Shown: in pieces, positions 1 to 9,199 of the stretch | Layout of the letters: each line of letters opens with the position of its first letter | Numbering within the stretch: position 1 is the first letter of the stretch | Assembly (NCBI RefSeq): GCF_036240795.1 | Contig: NZ_CP108454.1 | Location: 2,170,001-2,234,000, forward strand | Reading direction: 5' to 3' | Length of the DNA: 64,000 bases | Source of the DNA: Streptomyces sp. NBC_01268 | GTDB taxonomy: Bacteria; Actinomycetota; Actinomycetes; Streptomycetales; Streptomycetaceae | Position numbers and translations under genes: made by a program | Notes under the pieces: model-generated | The model's database searches: none | What the model saw: only the letters and a program-made list of their open reading frames with translations | What the model was told of the DNA's origin: nothing

Positions 1-1280
1 GTCGCGGAGAACGAGACGGCGCCCAGGGTGCGGCCCACGACCGCGGCACCGACGGTGAAGCGGCCGGTCCGCTCGCCCGCCTTGAGGTTCGGGGCGACGG
101 CCTTGCCGTTGGCTCCGGTGGTGGCGGTGATCTCGCGGGCGCCGATGCCGAAGCGGGCGTCGGTGTCCCCGGTGATCTGGAAGCGCACCTGGACGCCGGC
201 GACCGGCTTGCCCGCCGCGTCGAGCGCCACGACGGCGGGGCGGGTGGCGAAGGTGCCGCCGGCGGTGGCGGTCAGGGTGCCGGTGGAGGCGTCCTTGATC
301 CGGGCCACCTTGGTCACCGGGGCGGGGGTCGGCGTGGGCGGCTTCGGCGGGACGGGCTTCGACGGGGTCGGCTTCGGCGTGGGCGGCTTCGTGACCGGCG
401 TCTTCGGCGGCGGGGTGTTCCGGCCGGGCGTGGTGTCGCGGTCGTCGCTGCGGCCGCCGGGCAGCACACCGGTGCCGTCGGGCACCTGGTGGGTGCCGCG
501 CTTGTAGTACTCGAACCAGGAGAGGACCGTGTTCAGGTACTCCCGCGAGTGGTTGTAGCTGAGGACGGCCCGGTCCAGGTCCGCCTTGACCGCGAGGTTG
601 CGGTCGTTGGCGCAGAGGTACATGCCGGCGGCCTGGGCGGCGTCGTAGATGTTGCTGGGGTCCTTCTTCCCGTCGCCGTTGGCGTCCTGGCCCCAGGTGG
701 CCCAGGTGGACGGGATGAACTGCATCGGGCCTATCGCCCGGTCGTGCGTGGTGTCGCCGTCGTAGGCGCCCTTGTCCGTGTCCGAGATGTTGGCGAAGCC
801 GACACCGTTGAGGACCGGGCCGAGGATCGGCGAGAGGGTGGTGCCGTTGGCGTCGACCTTGCCGCCGCGCGCCTGCCCGGACTCGACCTTGCCGATGCCC
901 GCGAGCAGCTGCCAGGGCAGGTTGCAGTTGGGGTCGGTCGACCGGATCGACTGCTCGGCGCGCTTGTAGGCGGCGAGGACCGACGCGGGTATGCCGGCCT
1001 CCGCGGGGCCGGTGATGACCGGCAGATCGGTGGTGGCGCCGGGCTTGTTGGGGGTGTTCAGCGGCGGCAGGTCGGTGTAGTACGGCGAGTTGCCGGAGGC
1101 CGAGCCGCCCGGGGGCGTCGCCGTGTCCTCGGCACCGGCCGGCAGGTCACCGCTCGCGTTGTCCGCGGGCGGCGGTGCCATGTCCGGTGCCTGCGAGGCG
1201 GCCAGTGCCGCGACCGCCGCGGCCACCACCGCACCGCTGGTGGCTCCCCTGCGCAGCCGACGCCCCAAGTGCGATGCCAT
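1..1280 (-). CDS. Secreted lytic murein transglycosylase, 3' end outside window
   Basis: The minus-strand frame from the ATG at 1280 runs off the left edge, so the stop is not seen. A short Ala-rich signal-like segment is followed by a lysozyme-like SLT domain at about residues 70-230. It contains KVESG (probable catalytic Glu), GPMQFIPSTW and NDRNLAVKADLDRAVLSYNHS, the pattern of MltB/SLT_2-type enzymes that cleave peptidoglycan between MurNAc and GlcNAc. A Pro/Thr/Lys-rich linker (about 255-305) leads to a C-terminal bacterial Ig-like domain that is cut by the edge. It probably acts outside the membrane in cell-wall turnover. The family call is firm; the biological role is inferred. It is divergent from the DUF4184 gene. 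Confidence 0.85.
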   Translation of the reverse strand, partial: MASHLGRRLRRGATSGAVVAAAVAALAASQAPDMAPPPADNASGDLPAGAEDTATPPGGSASGNSPYYTDLPPLNTPNKPGATTDLPVITGPAEAGIPASVLAAYKRAEQSIRSTDPNCNLPWQLLAGIGKVESGQARGGKVDANGTTLSPILGPVLNGVGFANISDTDKGAYDGDTTHDRAIGPMQFIPSTWATWGQDANGDGKKDPSNIYDAAQAAGMYLCANDRNLAVKADLDRAVLSYNHSREYLNTVLSWFEYYKRGTHQVPDGTGVLPGGRSDDRDTTPGRNTPPPKTPVTKPPTPKPTPSKPVPPKPPTPTPAPVTKVARIKDASTGTLTATAGGTFATRPAVVALDAAGKPVAGVQVRFQITGDTDARFGIGAREITATTGANGKAVAPNLKAGERTGRFTVGAAVVGRTLGAVSFSA

Positions 1281-1474
1281 ACGTGTGGTCCCTCCCCGTT
1301 TCACCGCCATCGCGCTCCCCGCGCGAGATCTGACCACGTGACCCTATGCCAACTCCCGACGCGGCGGCACCGGGCCCTGACCGTGTTTCACGGTTTCGTC
1401 ACCACTTGGCCGTCGCCGCTTTCGACACCGGCCGCTCTTGCATACTGGGCCGGACACCACACGAGGGGATCCCG

Positions 1475-2389
1475 GTGCCGTTCACACTGAGCCATGCCGC
1501 CGCCGTCCTGCCGGGCATCCGGAGCGACGGCCGAGCGCGCGGGCCCCTGGTGGCCTCGGCGCTCGTCGCGGGCTCCTTCTCCCCCGACCTGACCTACTTC
1601 GCGGCCACCGCCGTACCCGGCGCGATGCAGTTCGGGAACGTCACCCACTCACCGCTCGGCGTCGTCACGGTCGACGTCCTGATCACGGCGGCGCTGGTGG
1701 CGCTGTGGCTGATGGTGCGTGAGCCGCTGGTGGGACTGCTGCCGCGCCGGTGGAACGGCCGGGTGTACGGGTTCGTCCGGGGCCGCCCGTGGCGGGAGCG
1801 GCGGCCGGCCGGGCTCGTCCTCTGGTTCGGTCTCTCTGCGGTGCTGGGCGCGACGACCCACGTGGTGTGGGACGCGTTCACCCACCTCGACCGCTGGGGC
1901 ACCCGGCTGATCCCGTTCCTGGGCGAGATCGTCGGCGGCTTCCCCGTCTATCTGTACGCGCAGTACGGCGGTTCGGCGCTGGCGCTGGTCCTGCTCGGCT
2001 GGTTCACGGTACGGGCGCTGCGCGCCACCCCGGCCGGGGCCGGGCCGCCCGCCGGGGTACCGCTCCTCGACCGGCGCGGGCGGCTCCTCGCGGCCGCGGT
2101 GATCGGAGCCTGCGTACTGGCCGCCACGGCCCACCGGGTGGTGCGCTTCTACGCGTACTGGGGACGGATCGACAAGCCCCTCGACATCATCCCGACGCTC
2201 TGCTTCGGTGCGGGCTCGGGGCTGGCCCTCGGTCTGCTGCTGTACGGGGCGGGGACGCGGCTGTGGCCGCCGGACCGGCCGGAAGCCCGCCTCGAGGCCC
2301 GGGTGCGCCCCGTCCCGGAAGCGGGTCCCGACGCCGCGGCCGGCGCGTCGGGCCGTGCGCCGGAGCGCTCCCGTCCCGGACCTCGCTGA
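1475..2389 (+). CDS. DUF4184 family integral membrane protein
   Basis: I chose the GTG at 1475, preceded by a GAGGGG ribosome site, because the product then begins VPFTLSHAAAVLPG, a typical N-terminus of the DUF4184 family; upstream codons in this frame look non-coding. The protein has 304 residues and about six hydrophobic segments, with conserved-looking SPDLTYF and HVVWDAFTH motifs (His/Asp residues inside or beside membrane helices). The hydrophilic tail is Arg/Pro-rich. The family resembles membrane-bound metal-dependent hydrolases of the YdjM type, but the substrate is unknown. It ends at a strong bidirectional hairpin shared with polA. Confidence 0.75.
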   Translation: MPFTLSHAAAVLPGIRSDGRARGPLVASALVAGSFSPDLTYFAATAVPGAMQFGNVTHSPLGVVTVDVLITAALVALWLMVREPLVGLLPRRWNGRVYGFVRGRPWRERRPAGLVLWFGLSAVLGATTHVVWDAFTHLDRWGTRLIPFLGEIVGGFPVYLYAQYGGSALALVLLGWFTVRALRATPAGAGPPAGVPLLDRRGRLLAAAVIGACVLAATAHRVVRFYAYWGRIDKPLDIIPTLCFGAGSGLALGLLLYGAGTRLWPPDRPEARLEARVRPVPEAGPDAAAGASGRAPERSRPGPR

Positions 2390-2488
2390 TCCCTTCGGCC
2401 GGGGTGAAGCCGCGGTCGGCCCCCGTTCCGCCGCCGCGCACCTCGTCCCGCGGCCCCGTCCTCGCCTCCCGCCTCCCGCCTCCGGGAA

Positions 2489-2533
2489 AAGGGACCGGGC
2501 GGCCGGCCTCCTCGGCCCGCCGCCCGGTCCCTT
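2489..2533. terminator. Bidirectional hairpin between DUF4184 gene and polA
   Basis: Perfect 15-bp inverted arms (AAGGGACCGGGCGGC and its complement) flank a 15-nt loop. It lies between two convergent genes and probably terminates both. Confidence 0.8.
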
Positions 2534-2545
2534 GCCTCCCGTGCC

Positions 2546-5266
2546 TCAGTGGGCGGCGGAGTCCCAGTCCGGGCCGACGCCGACGGAGACGTCCAGCGGG
2601 GCGCGCAGGTCGACGGCCTGCGACATCCGCTCGCGGACCAGGGCCTCGACCCGGTCGCGCTCGCCGGGGGCGAGCTCCAGGACGATTTCGTCGTGGACCT
2701 GGAGGAGCATCCGGGACGCGAGGCCGGCCTCCGTGAGGGCGCGGTCCACGTCGAGCATGGCGACCTTCACGATGTCCGCCGCGGTGCCCTGGATCGGGGC
2801 GTTCAGCGCCATCCGCTCGGCCGCCTCGCGGCGCTGGCGGTTGTCGCTGTTGAGGTCCGGGAGGTAGCGGCGACGGCCCAGCATCGTCTCCGTGTAGCCC
2901 GTGGCGCGGGCCTCGTCGACGACCCGGCGCAGGTAGTCGCGGACGCCGCCGAAGCGCTCGAAGTAGGTGTCCATCAGGCCGCGGGCCTCGGCCGGGTCGA
3001 TGCCCAGCTGCTGGGAGAGGCCGAAGGCGGACAGGCCGTAGGCCAGACCGTACGACATGGCCTTGATCTTGCGGCGCATCTCCGCGTCGACGGCGGACCG
3101 CTCGACGCCGAAGACCTGCGAGGCGACCGTGGTGTGCAGGTCCTCGCCGGAGGCGAAGGCCTCGAGCAGGCCCTCGTCCTCGGAGAGGTGGGCCATCACG
3201 CGCAGCTCGATCTGGCTGTAGTCGGCGGTCATCAGGGCCTCGAAGCCCTCGCCGACGACGAAGCCGTGCCGGATGGCGCGGCCCTCGTCGGTGCGCACCG
3301 GCACGTTCTGCAGGTTGGGGTCGGTGGAGGAGAGGCGGCCGGTGGCGGCGACGGTCTGGCTGAAGGTGGTGTGGATCCGGCCGTCGGCCGCGACGGTCTT
3401 GATCAGGCCTTCGACGGTGGAGCGCAGCCGGGCCTGCTCGCGGTGGCGGAGCATGATCACCGGGAGCTCGTGCTCGGTCTGGCCGGCGAGCCAGGCGAGG
3501 GCGTCGGCGTCCGTGGTGTAGCCGGTCTTCGTCTTCTTCGTCTTCGGCAGGTTCAGCTCGCCGAAGAAGACCTCCTGGAGCTGCTTGGGCGAGCCGAGGT
3601 TGAACTCGTGGCCGACGGAGGCGTGCGCCTCCTTCACGGCCTGCTGCACCGCGCCCGCGAACTGCTGCTCCAGAGCCTCCAGGTGGTCCCGGTCGGCGGC
3701 GATGCCGTGCCGCTCCAGGCGGGCGAGGAGGACGGAGGTGGGCAGCTCGACCTCGTGCAGGAGCTCGCGCGCGCCGACCTCGGCGAGCCGCTCGTCGAAG
3801 GCGGTGCCGAGGTCGAGGACGGCACGGGCCTGGCTCATGAGGGCCTCGGCCTCGGCGGTGTCCTCGGCGCCGAAGGCGAGCTGGCCGTCGGCGGCGGCCG
3901 CGGGGGCGAGCTCGCGGCCCAGGTACTCGACGGAGAGCGCGTCCAGGGCGAAGGAGCGGCGGCCCGGCTTGACCAGGTAGGCGGCGAGCGCGGTGTCCAT
4001 GGTGACGCCGGCGACGGTCCAGCCGTGCTCGGGGAAGACCCGCAGGGCGCCCTTGGCGTTGTGCAGGACCTTGGGCCGCTCCGGGTCGGCGATCCAGGCG
4101 GCCCACGCGCGCTCGTCGGCCTCGTCGAGCTGGGACGGGTCGAACCAGGCGGCGGCGCCGTCGGCCGCGGCGAGGGCGACCTCGGCGACGCTGCCGGTGC
4201 CGAGCGCCCAGCTGTCGACGGTGGCGACACCGAGCGGCTGGGCGCCGTGCCCGTCGAGCCAGCCGGCGAGCTCGCCGGCGCCGAGGACGGTGAAGTCGAG
4301 CTCCACGCCGGCGGCGGGGGCCGGGGCGGCCTCCTCGGCGGAGCCGGGGTCGACGGCGAGGAGCCGCTCGCGCAGCGAGGGGTTGCGGATCTCCAGGGTG
4401 TCGAGGACGAGGGCGACGGCGGTGCGGTCGTACGGCTCGCGGGCCAGGTCCTGGACGCCCTTGGGCAGCTCCACGTCGCGGACCATCTCGGTGAGGCGGC
4501 GGTTGAGCTTCACCGACTCCAGGTGGTCGCGGAAGTTCTGCCCGGCCTTGCCCTTGACCTCCTCGGCGCGCTCCACGAGCTCGGCGAAGGAGCCGAACTG
4601 GTTGATCCACTTGGCGGCGGTCTTCTCGCCGACGCCGGGGATGCCGGGCAGGTTGTCCGACGGGTCGCCGCGCAGCGCGGCGAAGTCCGGGTACTGGTTG
4701 GGAGTGAGTCCGTACTTCTCCTGGACCTTCTCCGGGGTGAAGCGGGTCAGCTCGGAGACGCCCTTGGTCGGGTAGAGCACGGTGGTGTGGTCGGTGACCA
4801 GCTGGAAGGAGTCCCGGTCGCCGGTGACGATCAGGACCTCGAAGCCCTCCGCCTCGGCCTGGGTGGCGAGCGTCGCGATGACGTCGTCCGCCTCGAAGCC
4901 CTCGACGGCGAAGCGGGGCGCGTGCATGGCGTCGAGGAGCTCGCCGATCAGCTCGACCTGCCCCTTGAACTCGTCGGGGGTCTTGGAGCGGTTCGCCTTG
5001 TACTCGGGGAACTCGTCCGAGCGCCAGGTCTTGCGTGACACGTCGAAGGCGACGGCGAAGTGCGTGGGCGCCTCGTCGCGGAGCGTGTTCGCGAGCATGG
5101 ACGCGAATCCGTAGATCGCGTTGGTCGGCTGCCCGGTCGCGGTGGTGAAGTTCTCCGCGGGCAGCGCGAAGAACGCCCGGTACGCCAGGGAATGCCCGTC
5201 CATGAGGAGCAGGCGCGGACGGTTCTCTTCGGTCATATCGGTCTTCTTCGCTGCTGTCTCGGCCAC
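2546..5266 (-). CDS. polA: DNA polymerase I
   Basis: 906 residues from the GTG at 5266 (AGGA seven bases upstream); the reading VAETAAKKTD fits Streptomyces PolA N-termini better than the internal ATG at 5236. Domains in order are an N-terminal 5'-3' exonuclease/FEN domain (LLLMDGHSLAYRAFFALP onward, about residues 15-300), a 3'-5' exonuclease-like fold (about 325-500), and the polymerase domain with motif A TADYSQIELR, motif B RRKIKAMSYGLAYG and motif C LQVHDEIVLE. The exonuclease-like fold reads ATVDSWALGTG where E. coli has the DxE catalytic pair, so proofreading is very probably absent, as in other actinobacterial PolA. The O-helix has Tyr where E. coli has Phe762. It acts in replication gap filling and repair. 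It is divergent from the FdhF-like gene. Confidence 0.97.
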   Translation of the reverse strand: MAETAAKKTDMTEENRPRLLLMDGHSLAYRAFFALPAENFTTATGQPTNAIYGFASMLANTLRDEAPTHFAVAFDVSRKTWRSDEFPEYKANRSKTPDEFKGQVELIGELLDAMHAPRFAVEGFEADDVIATLATQAEAEGFEVLIVTGDRDSFQLVTDHTTVLYPTKGVSELTRFTPEKVQEKYGLTPNQYPDFAALRGDPSDNLPGIPGVGEKTAAKWINQFGSFAELVERAEEVKGKAGQNFRDHLESVKLNRRLTEMVRDVELPKGVQDLAREPYDRTAVALVLDTLEIRNPSLRERLLAVDPGSAEEAAPAPAAGVELDFTVLGAGELAGWLDGHGAQPLGVATVDSWALGTGSVAEVALAAADGAAAWFDPSQLDEADERAWAAWIADPERPKVLHNAKGALRVFPEHGWTVAGVTMDTALAAYLVKPGRRSFALDALSVEYLGRELAPAAAADGQLAFGAEDTAEAEALMSQARAVLDLGTAFDERLAEVGARELLHEVELPTSVLLARLERHGIAADRDHLEALEQQFAGAVQQAVKEAHASVGHEFNLGSPKQLQEVFFGELNLPKTKKTKTGYTTDADALAWLAGQTEHELPVIMLRHREQARLRSTVEGLIKTVAADGRIHTTFSQTVAATGRLSSTDPNLQNVPVRTDEGRAIRHGFVVGEGFEALMTADYSQIELRVMAHLSEDEGLLEAFASGEDLHTTVASQVFGVERSAVDAEMRRKIKAMSYGLAYGLSAFGLSQQLGIDPAEARGLMDTYFERFGGVRDYLRRVVDEARATGYTETMLGRRRYLPDLNSDNRQRREAAERMALNAPIQGTAADIVKVAMLDVDRALTEAGLASRMLLQVHDEIVLELAPGERDRVEALVRERMSQAVDLRAPLDVSVGVGPDWDSAAH

Positions 5267-5332
5267 GGGACGATCCTGCCACGCGCCACCGACATTCCCG
5301 TCCACCGCTCGGTGGCCCGACCGGGCCTGGGC

Positions 5333-5356
5333 TCCTGTCGGTGGGGCGTGACAGGA
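5333..5356. promoter_or_regulatory. Inverted repeat in polA/oxidoreductase divergent promoter
   Basis: TCCTGTC and GACAGGA are separated by 10 bases in the 154-bp divergent intergenic region. The symmetry suits a protein-binding site; no regulator is recognisable. Confidence 0.35.
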
Positions 5357-5420
5357 TCGGACCCGTACGAGAGTTCTTCCCCGGACCCGTCCGGGGCCCC
5401 ACCGCTCAAGGGAGAGCGCG

Positions 5421-7703
5421 ATGGTCAGCAAGCCGCCCGCCGGCGATCCGGTCCAGGACGCGCCGCAGGTCACGGCGCCGCAGCACGCCGCGGCCGGTCT
5501 GCCCGCCGTCGCGCACACACTGCGGATCGCGCAGGCGCAGATGGGCGTGCGGCGCACCGCGCAGACCCTGCTCAAGGTCAACCAGAAGGACGGCTTCGAC
5601 TGTCCGGGCTGCGCCTGGCCCGAGGGCGACAAGCGGCACGTCGCGGAGTTCTGCGAGAACGGGGCGAAGGCGGTCGCCGAGGAGGCGACGCTGCGCCGGG
5701 TGACCCCGGAGTTCTTCGCCGCGCATCCGGTGGCGGACCTGGCGGCCCGCAGTGGGTACTGGCTGGGCCAGCAGGGCCGGATCACGGACCCCATGTACCT
5801 GGCGGAGGGGGCCGAGCGGTACGAGGCGGTGTCCTGGGAGCGGGCCTTCGCGATCCTCGCGGAGGAGCTGACGGCGCTCTCCTCACCCGACGAGGCGCTG
5901 TTCTACACCTCGGGGCGCACGAGCAACGAGGCCGCGTTCCTGCTCCAGCTGTTCGCCCGCGAGTTCGGCACCAACAACCTGCCGGACTGCTCCAACATGT
6001 GCCACGAGTCCTCGGGCTCCGCGCTCAACGAGACGATCGGGATCGGCAAGGGCAGCGTCTCCCTGGAGGACCTGCACCGGGCGGACCTGATCGTGGTCGC
6101 GGGGCAGAACCCGGGCACGAACCACCCCCGGATGCTGTCGGCCCTGGAGAAGGCGAAGGCCGCCGGCGCGCGGATCATCTCGGTGAACCCGCTCCCGGAG
6201 GCGGGCCTGGAGCGCTTCAAGAACCCGCAGACGCCGCAGGGCATGTTCAAGGGCGCCGCGCTCACGGATCTCTTCCTGCAGATCCGCATCGGCGGCGACC
6301 AGGCGCTGTTCCGGCTGCTCAACAAGCTGGTCCTGGAGACGCCGGGCGCCGTGGACGAGGAGTTCGTCGCCGCGCACACCCATGGGTACGAGGAGTTCGC
6401 CGCCGCCGCGCGGGACGCCGACTGGGACGAGACGCTGGCGGCGACCGGTCTGTCCCGGGCGGAGATCGAGCGGGCCCTGGAGATGGTGCTCGCCTCGGAG
6501 CGGACGATCGTCTGCTGGGCGATGGGGCTCACCCAGCACAAGCACTCCGTGCCGACCATCCGCGAGGTGGTCAACTTCCTGCTGCTGCGCGGCAACATCG
6601 GCCGGCCGGGCGCCGGGGTGTGCCCGGTGCGCGGTCACTCCAACGTGCAGGGCGACCGGACGATGGGGATCTTCGAGCGCCCCTCGGCGGCCTTCCTCGA
6701 CGCGCTGGACAAGGAGTTCGGGATCGTCTCGCCGCGCCACCACGGCTTCGACGTGGTCCGCTCGATCGAGGCGCTGCGGGACGGCGAGGCGAAGGTGTTC
6801 TTCGCCATGGGCGGCAACTTCGTGGGCGCGACCCCGGACACCGAGGTCACCGAGGCGGCGATGCGCAGGGCCCGCCTGACGGTGCACGTGTCGACGAAGC
6901 TGAACCGCTCGCACGCGGTGACCGGCACGCGGGCGCTGATCCTGCCGACGCTGGGGCGCACGGACAAGGACGTGCAGAAGAGCGGCAAGCAGGTCGTCAC
7001 GGTCGAGGACTCGATGGGCCTGGTGCACGCCTCGCGGGGCAACCTGCCGCCGGCGGGCCCGCGGCTGCTCTCCGAGCCGGCGATCGTGGCCCGGCTGGCG
7101 CGGGCGGTCCTCGGCGCGGGCTCGGCCACGCCGTGGGAGGCCTTCGAGGCGGACTACGCGACGATCCGCGACCGCATCGCCCGCGTGATCCCGGGCTTCG
7201 AGGACTTCAACGCGCGGCTGGCGGCGAACCCGGGCGGCTTCGCGCTGCCGCACGCGCCGCGCGACGAGCGGCGCTTCCCGACGGCGACCGGCAAGGCCAA
7301 CTTCACGGCCGCGCCGGTCGAGTACCCGAAGGTGCCCGAGGGCCGGCTGCTGCTGCAGACCCTGCGCTCGCACGACCAGTACAACACCACGATCTACGGT
7401 CTCGACGACCGCTACCGCGGCATCACGGGCGGCCGCCGGGTGGTCATGGTGCACCCGGAGGACGCGGCGGCGCTGGGCTTCGCGGACGGGGCGTACGCGG
7501 ACCTGGTGAGCGAGTGGACGGACGGCAGCGAGCGCCGGGCGCCCGGTTTCCGGGTGGTGCACTATCCGACGACCCGCGGCTGCGCGGCCGCGTACTACCC
7601 GGAGACGAACGTGCTGGTGCCGCTGGAGTCCACGGCGGACATCAGCAACACCCCGGCGAGCAAGTCCGTGATCGTGCGACTGGTTCCCCCGGCGGGTGAC
7701 TGA
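5421..7703 (+). CDS. FdhF/YdeP family molybdopterin oxidoreductase
   Basis: 760 residues from the ATG at 5421, preceded by AAGGGAGAG. The N-terminus has the YdeP-type signature DGFDCPGCAWPEGDKRHVAEFC, followed by molybdopterin-oxidoreductase motifs: SGRTSNEAAFLLQLFARE, LPDCSNMCHESSG, AGQNPGTNHPRML and GNIGRPGAGVCPVRGHSNVQGDRT. A C-terminal molybdopterin-dinucleotide-binding domain begins near residue 635. The family is related to formate dehydrogenase H, but the electron donor is unproven; YdeP in E. coli is linked to acid resistance. It is cytoplasmic, with no Tat signal. No fdhD or electron-carrier gene is adjacent, so it appears to be transcribed alone. Confidence 0.9.
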   Translation: MVSKPPAGDPVQDAPQVTAPQHAAAGLPAVAHTLRIAQAQMGVRRTAQTLLKVNQKDGFDCPGCAWPEGDKRHVAEFCENGAKAVAEEATLRRVTPEFFAAHPVADLAARSGYWLGQQGRITDPMYLAEGAERYEAVSWERAFAILAEELTALSSPDEALFYTSGRTSNEAAFLLQLFAREFGTNNLPDCSNMCHESSGSALNETIGIGKGSVSLEDLHRADLIVVAGQNPGTNHPRMLSALEKAKAAGARIISVNPLPEAGLERFKNPQTPQGMFKGAALTDLFLQIRIGGDQALFRLLNKLVLETPGAVDEEFVAAHTHGYEEFAAAARDADWDETLAATGLSRAEIERALEMVLASERTIVCWAMGLTQHKHSVPTIREVVNFLLLRGNIGRPGAGVCPVRGHSNVQGDRTMGIFERPSAAFLDALDKEFGIVSPRHHGFDVVRSIEALRDGEAKVFFAMGGNFVGATPDTEVTEAAMRRARLTVHVSTKLNRSHAVTGTRALILPTLGRTDKDVQKSGKQVVTVEDSMGLVHASRGNLPPAGPRLLSEPAIVARLARAVLGAGSATPWEAFEADYATIRDRIARVIPGFEDFNARLAANPGGFALPHAPRDERRFPTATGKANFTAAPVEYPKVPEGRLLLQTLRSHDQYNTTIYGLDDRYRGITGGRRVVMVHPEDAAALGFADGAYADLVSEWTDGSERRAPGFRVVHYPTTRGCAAAYYPETNVLVPLESTADISNTPASKSVIVRLVPPAGD

Positions 7704-7799
7704 CCGGTCACGCGCCGCGCGGGAGGAGCGGGGATTCTGTATCCTCCACTCCCGCGCCGCGGCAGCCGGCCGACGGCCGAGGACGCCACGGGGGTCCTG

Positions 7800-9116
7800 T
7801 TGTCCACTCCTCCCTCCGGCGGACACCCGCCGGAGCAGCACCCGCCCGCACAGTCCCCGCCCCCACCGAGCGCGGCCCCACCGCCGCCGGTGCCGCAGAA
7901 CCCGCCGGTGCCGCACAGCCCGCCGGTGCCGCAGAACCCGCCGATGGGGCAGATCCCGCCGGGGCGCCGGAGCCGGCCCGTGCCCCAGAGCCCTCCGGTC
8001 CCCCCGCAGAGCCCGTCGGCTCCCGCGCCCCCGACGACGCCACCTCCTCCCCCGCATCCACCCGCTCCACCCGCCTTACCGACCCCGCCCCCACCCCCGC
8101 CCTCACCCGCACCCGAGCCGCCCGCCCCGTCCCTCAGCGCCCTCGCCCTGGAGCGGATCGCACCGGGAAGTCCGGTGCCGCCGTCGCGGCGGGGCCGGTT
8201 GCGGGTGCTGGTCCGGGGGCTCCTGGTGATCGCCGCGGGCCTGCTGGCGACCGCGCTGCTCACCCAGGTCGTCACCTACGTCTACGACACCGTCTTCGCC
8301 GCCGACCGGGCCCGGGCGGAGGACGCCGCCCAGGACCGGCTGAACGACGAGAAGGCCCCGTTCACCGCCACGGCCGACTCCGACCTCTCGGCGCTCGACG
8401 GCGACGACTGGACGATCGTCCTCGACCGGACGCTCACCCCCGGGGAACAGCGCTCCCTGATGGCCGTGCCCGTCGAGGCCACCGGCTACGGCCGGAACGT
8501 CTGGCGGATCCTGGGGCCCCTCGGGGCGCGGGTCATCGGCACCACCCCGCACCTGGACGAGGGGAGGGACGGTGTCGTCTCGCCCCGGAGCGGGCCCACC
8601 ACCCAGTTCCGTCTGAACCTCTTCAGCGACCGCACCTCCCAGCTGTCGGTCACCGGCATGGAGGCGGTCGACCTGCACTGCCGCCCCTCCGCCGCCCGCT
8701 TCGTCCTGGAGCACCCCGCCCAGGGCGAGGCGACCTATCCGGGCGTCCACTTCGATCTGCGCCGGCCGGCCGCCGACCCGGTCATCACCGACGAGGGGGA
8801 CGACCAGGGGCAGCGGTACTTCGACCGGCGGCGGATCGACCTCGGCGGCGGCAGCGAGCCGGGCGGGCTGCGGATCGCGGCCACGGTCGGCACCGAGACC
8901 TGCGACTGGGCGATCAAGGCCGCCTACCGCGACGCGTCGGGGGCCCGCGGCGAGGTCGTGATCCGCGACGGGGACGAGCCGTTCCGCGCGGAGGCGCCGC
9001 CGGCCGCGCCCGACCAGTTCTACTTGGCACGGTTCGCCCCGTACCGGCTCACCCCGTGTCATGAGCCCGCGTACGCGGAGGACCGCCTCTGCCGTCTCTT
9101 CCTCGGGGGTGCATGA
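7800..9116 (+). CDS. Proline-rich single-pass membrane protein with TTA codon
   Basis: 438 residues from a TTG start at 7800 behind a GGGGG ribosome site; a TGTATCCT extended -10-like sequence lies at 7737-7744. Residues 1-120 are an extremely Pro-rich cytoplasmic tail with PPVPQNP repeats. One transmembrane helix follows (about 145-165, LLVIAAGLLATALL), then an external domain of about 260 residues with several Cys (LHC, ETC, PCH, RLC) that could form disulfides. Leucine 93 is encoded by TTA (8076-8078), the codon read by bldA tRNA, so translation is probably limited to late growth or development. I do not recognise a family or function. It is followed by an inverted repeat and the thioesterase gene. 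Confidence 0.75.
   Translation: MSTPPSGGHPPEQHPPAQSPPPPSAAPPPPVPQNPPVPHSPPVPQNPPMGQIPPGRRSRPVPQSPPVPPQSPSAPAPPTTPPPPPHPPAPPALPTPPPPPPSPAPEPPAPSLSALALERIAPGSPVPPSRRGRLRVLVRGLLVIAAGLLATALLTQVVTYVYDTVFAADRARAEDAAQDRLNDEKAPFTATADSDLSALDGDDWTIVLDRTLTPGEQRSLMAVPVEATGYGRNVWRILGPLGARVIGTTPHLDEGRDGVVSPRSGPTTQFRLNLFSDRTSQLSVTGMEAVDLHCRPSAARFVLEHPAQGEATYPGVHFDLRRPAADPVITDEGDDQGQRYFDRRRIDLGGGSEPGGLRIAATVGTETCDWAIKAAYRDASGARGEVVIRDGDEPFRAEAPPAAPDQFYLARFAPYRLTPCHEPAYAEDRLCRLFLGGA
7884..7943 (+). repeat. 18-bp tandem coding repeat
   Basis: Three and a third copies of CCGCCGGTGCCGCAGAAC (the middle copy has CACAGC) encode the PPVPQN/PPVPHS repeats of the proline-rich tail. This array could change copy number by slippage. 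Confidence 0.8.
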
Positions 9117-9125
9117 CACAATCAC

Positions 9126-9153
9126 CCACGCCTAAGCGTTTGCTCAGGCGTGG
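9126..9153. promoter_or_regulatory. Palindromic operator candidate before thioesterase gene
   Basis: CCACGCCTAAGC and GCTCAGGCGTGG (one mismatch) flank GTTT. The core CTAAGC-GTTT-GCTCAG resembles TetR-family operators found at acyl-CoA metabolism genes. It lies 47-74 bp before the thioesterase start and just after the preceding stop, so it could alternatively act as a weak terminator; there is no T-run. Confidence 0.45.
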
Positions 9154-9199
9154 AAAGACGCAGCAGACCAGCCGTACGAAGACGAACGGAGCCGGACCC

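Noticed and set aside
2549..5038. Long open frame antisense to polA
   Set aside because: High GC keeps the opposite strand open; the translation is low-complexity Gly/Val/Leu-rich with no domain, and polA is certain.
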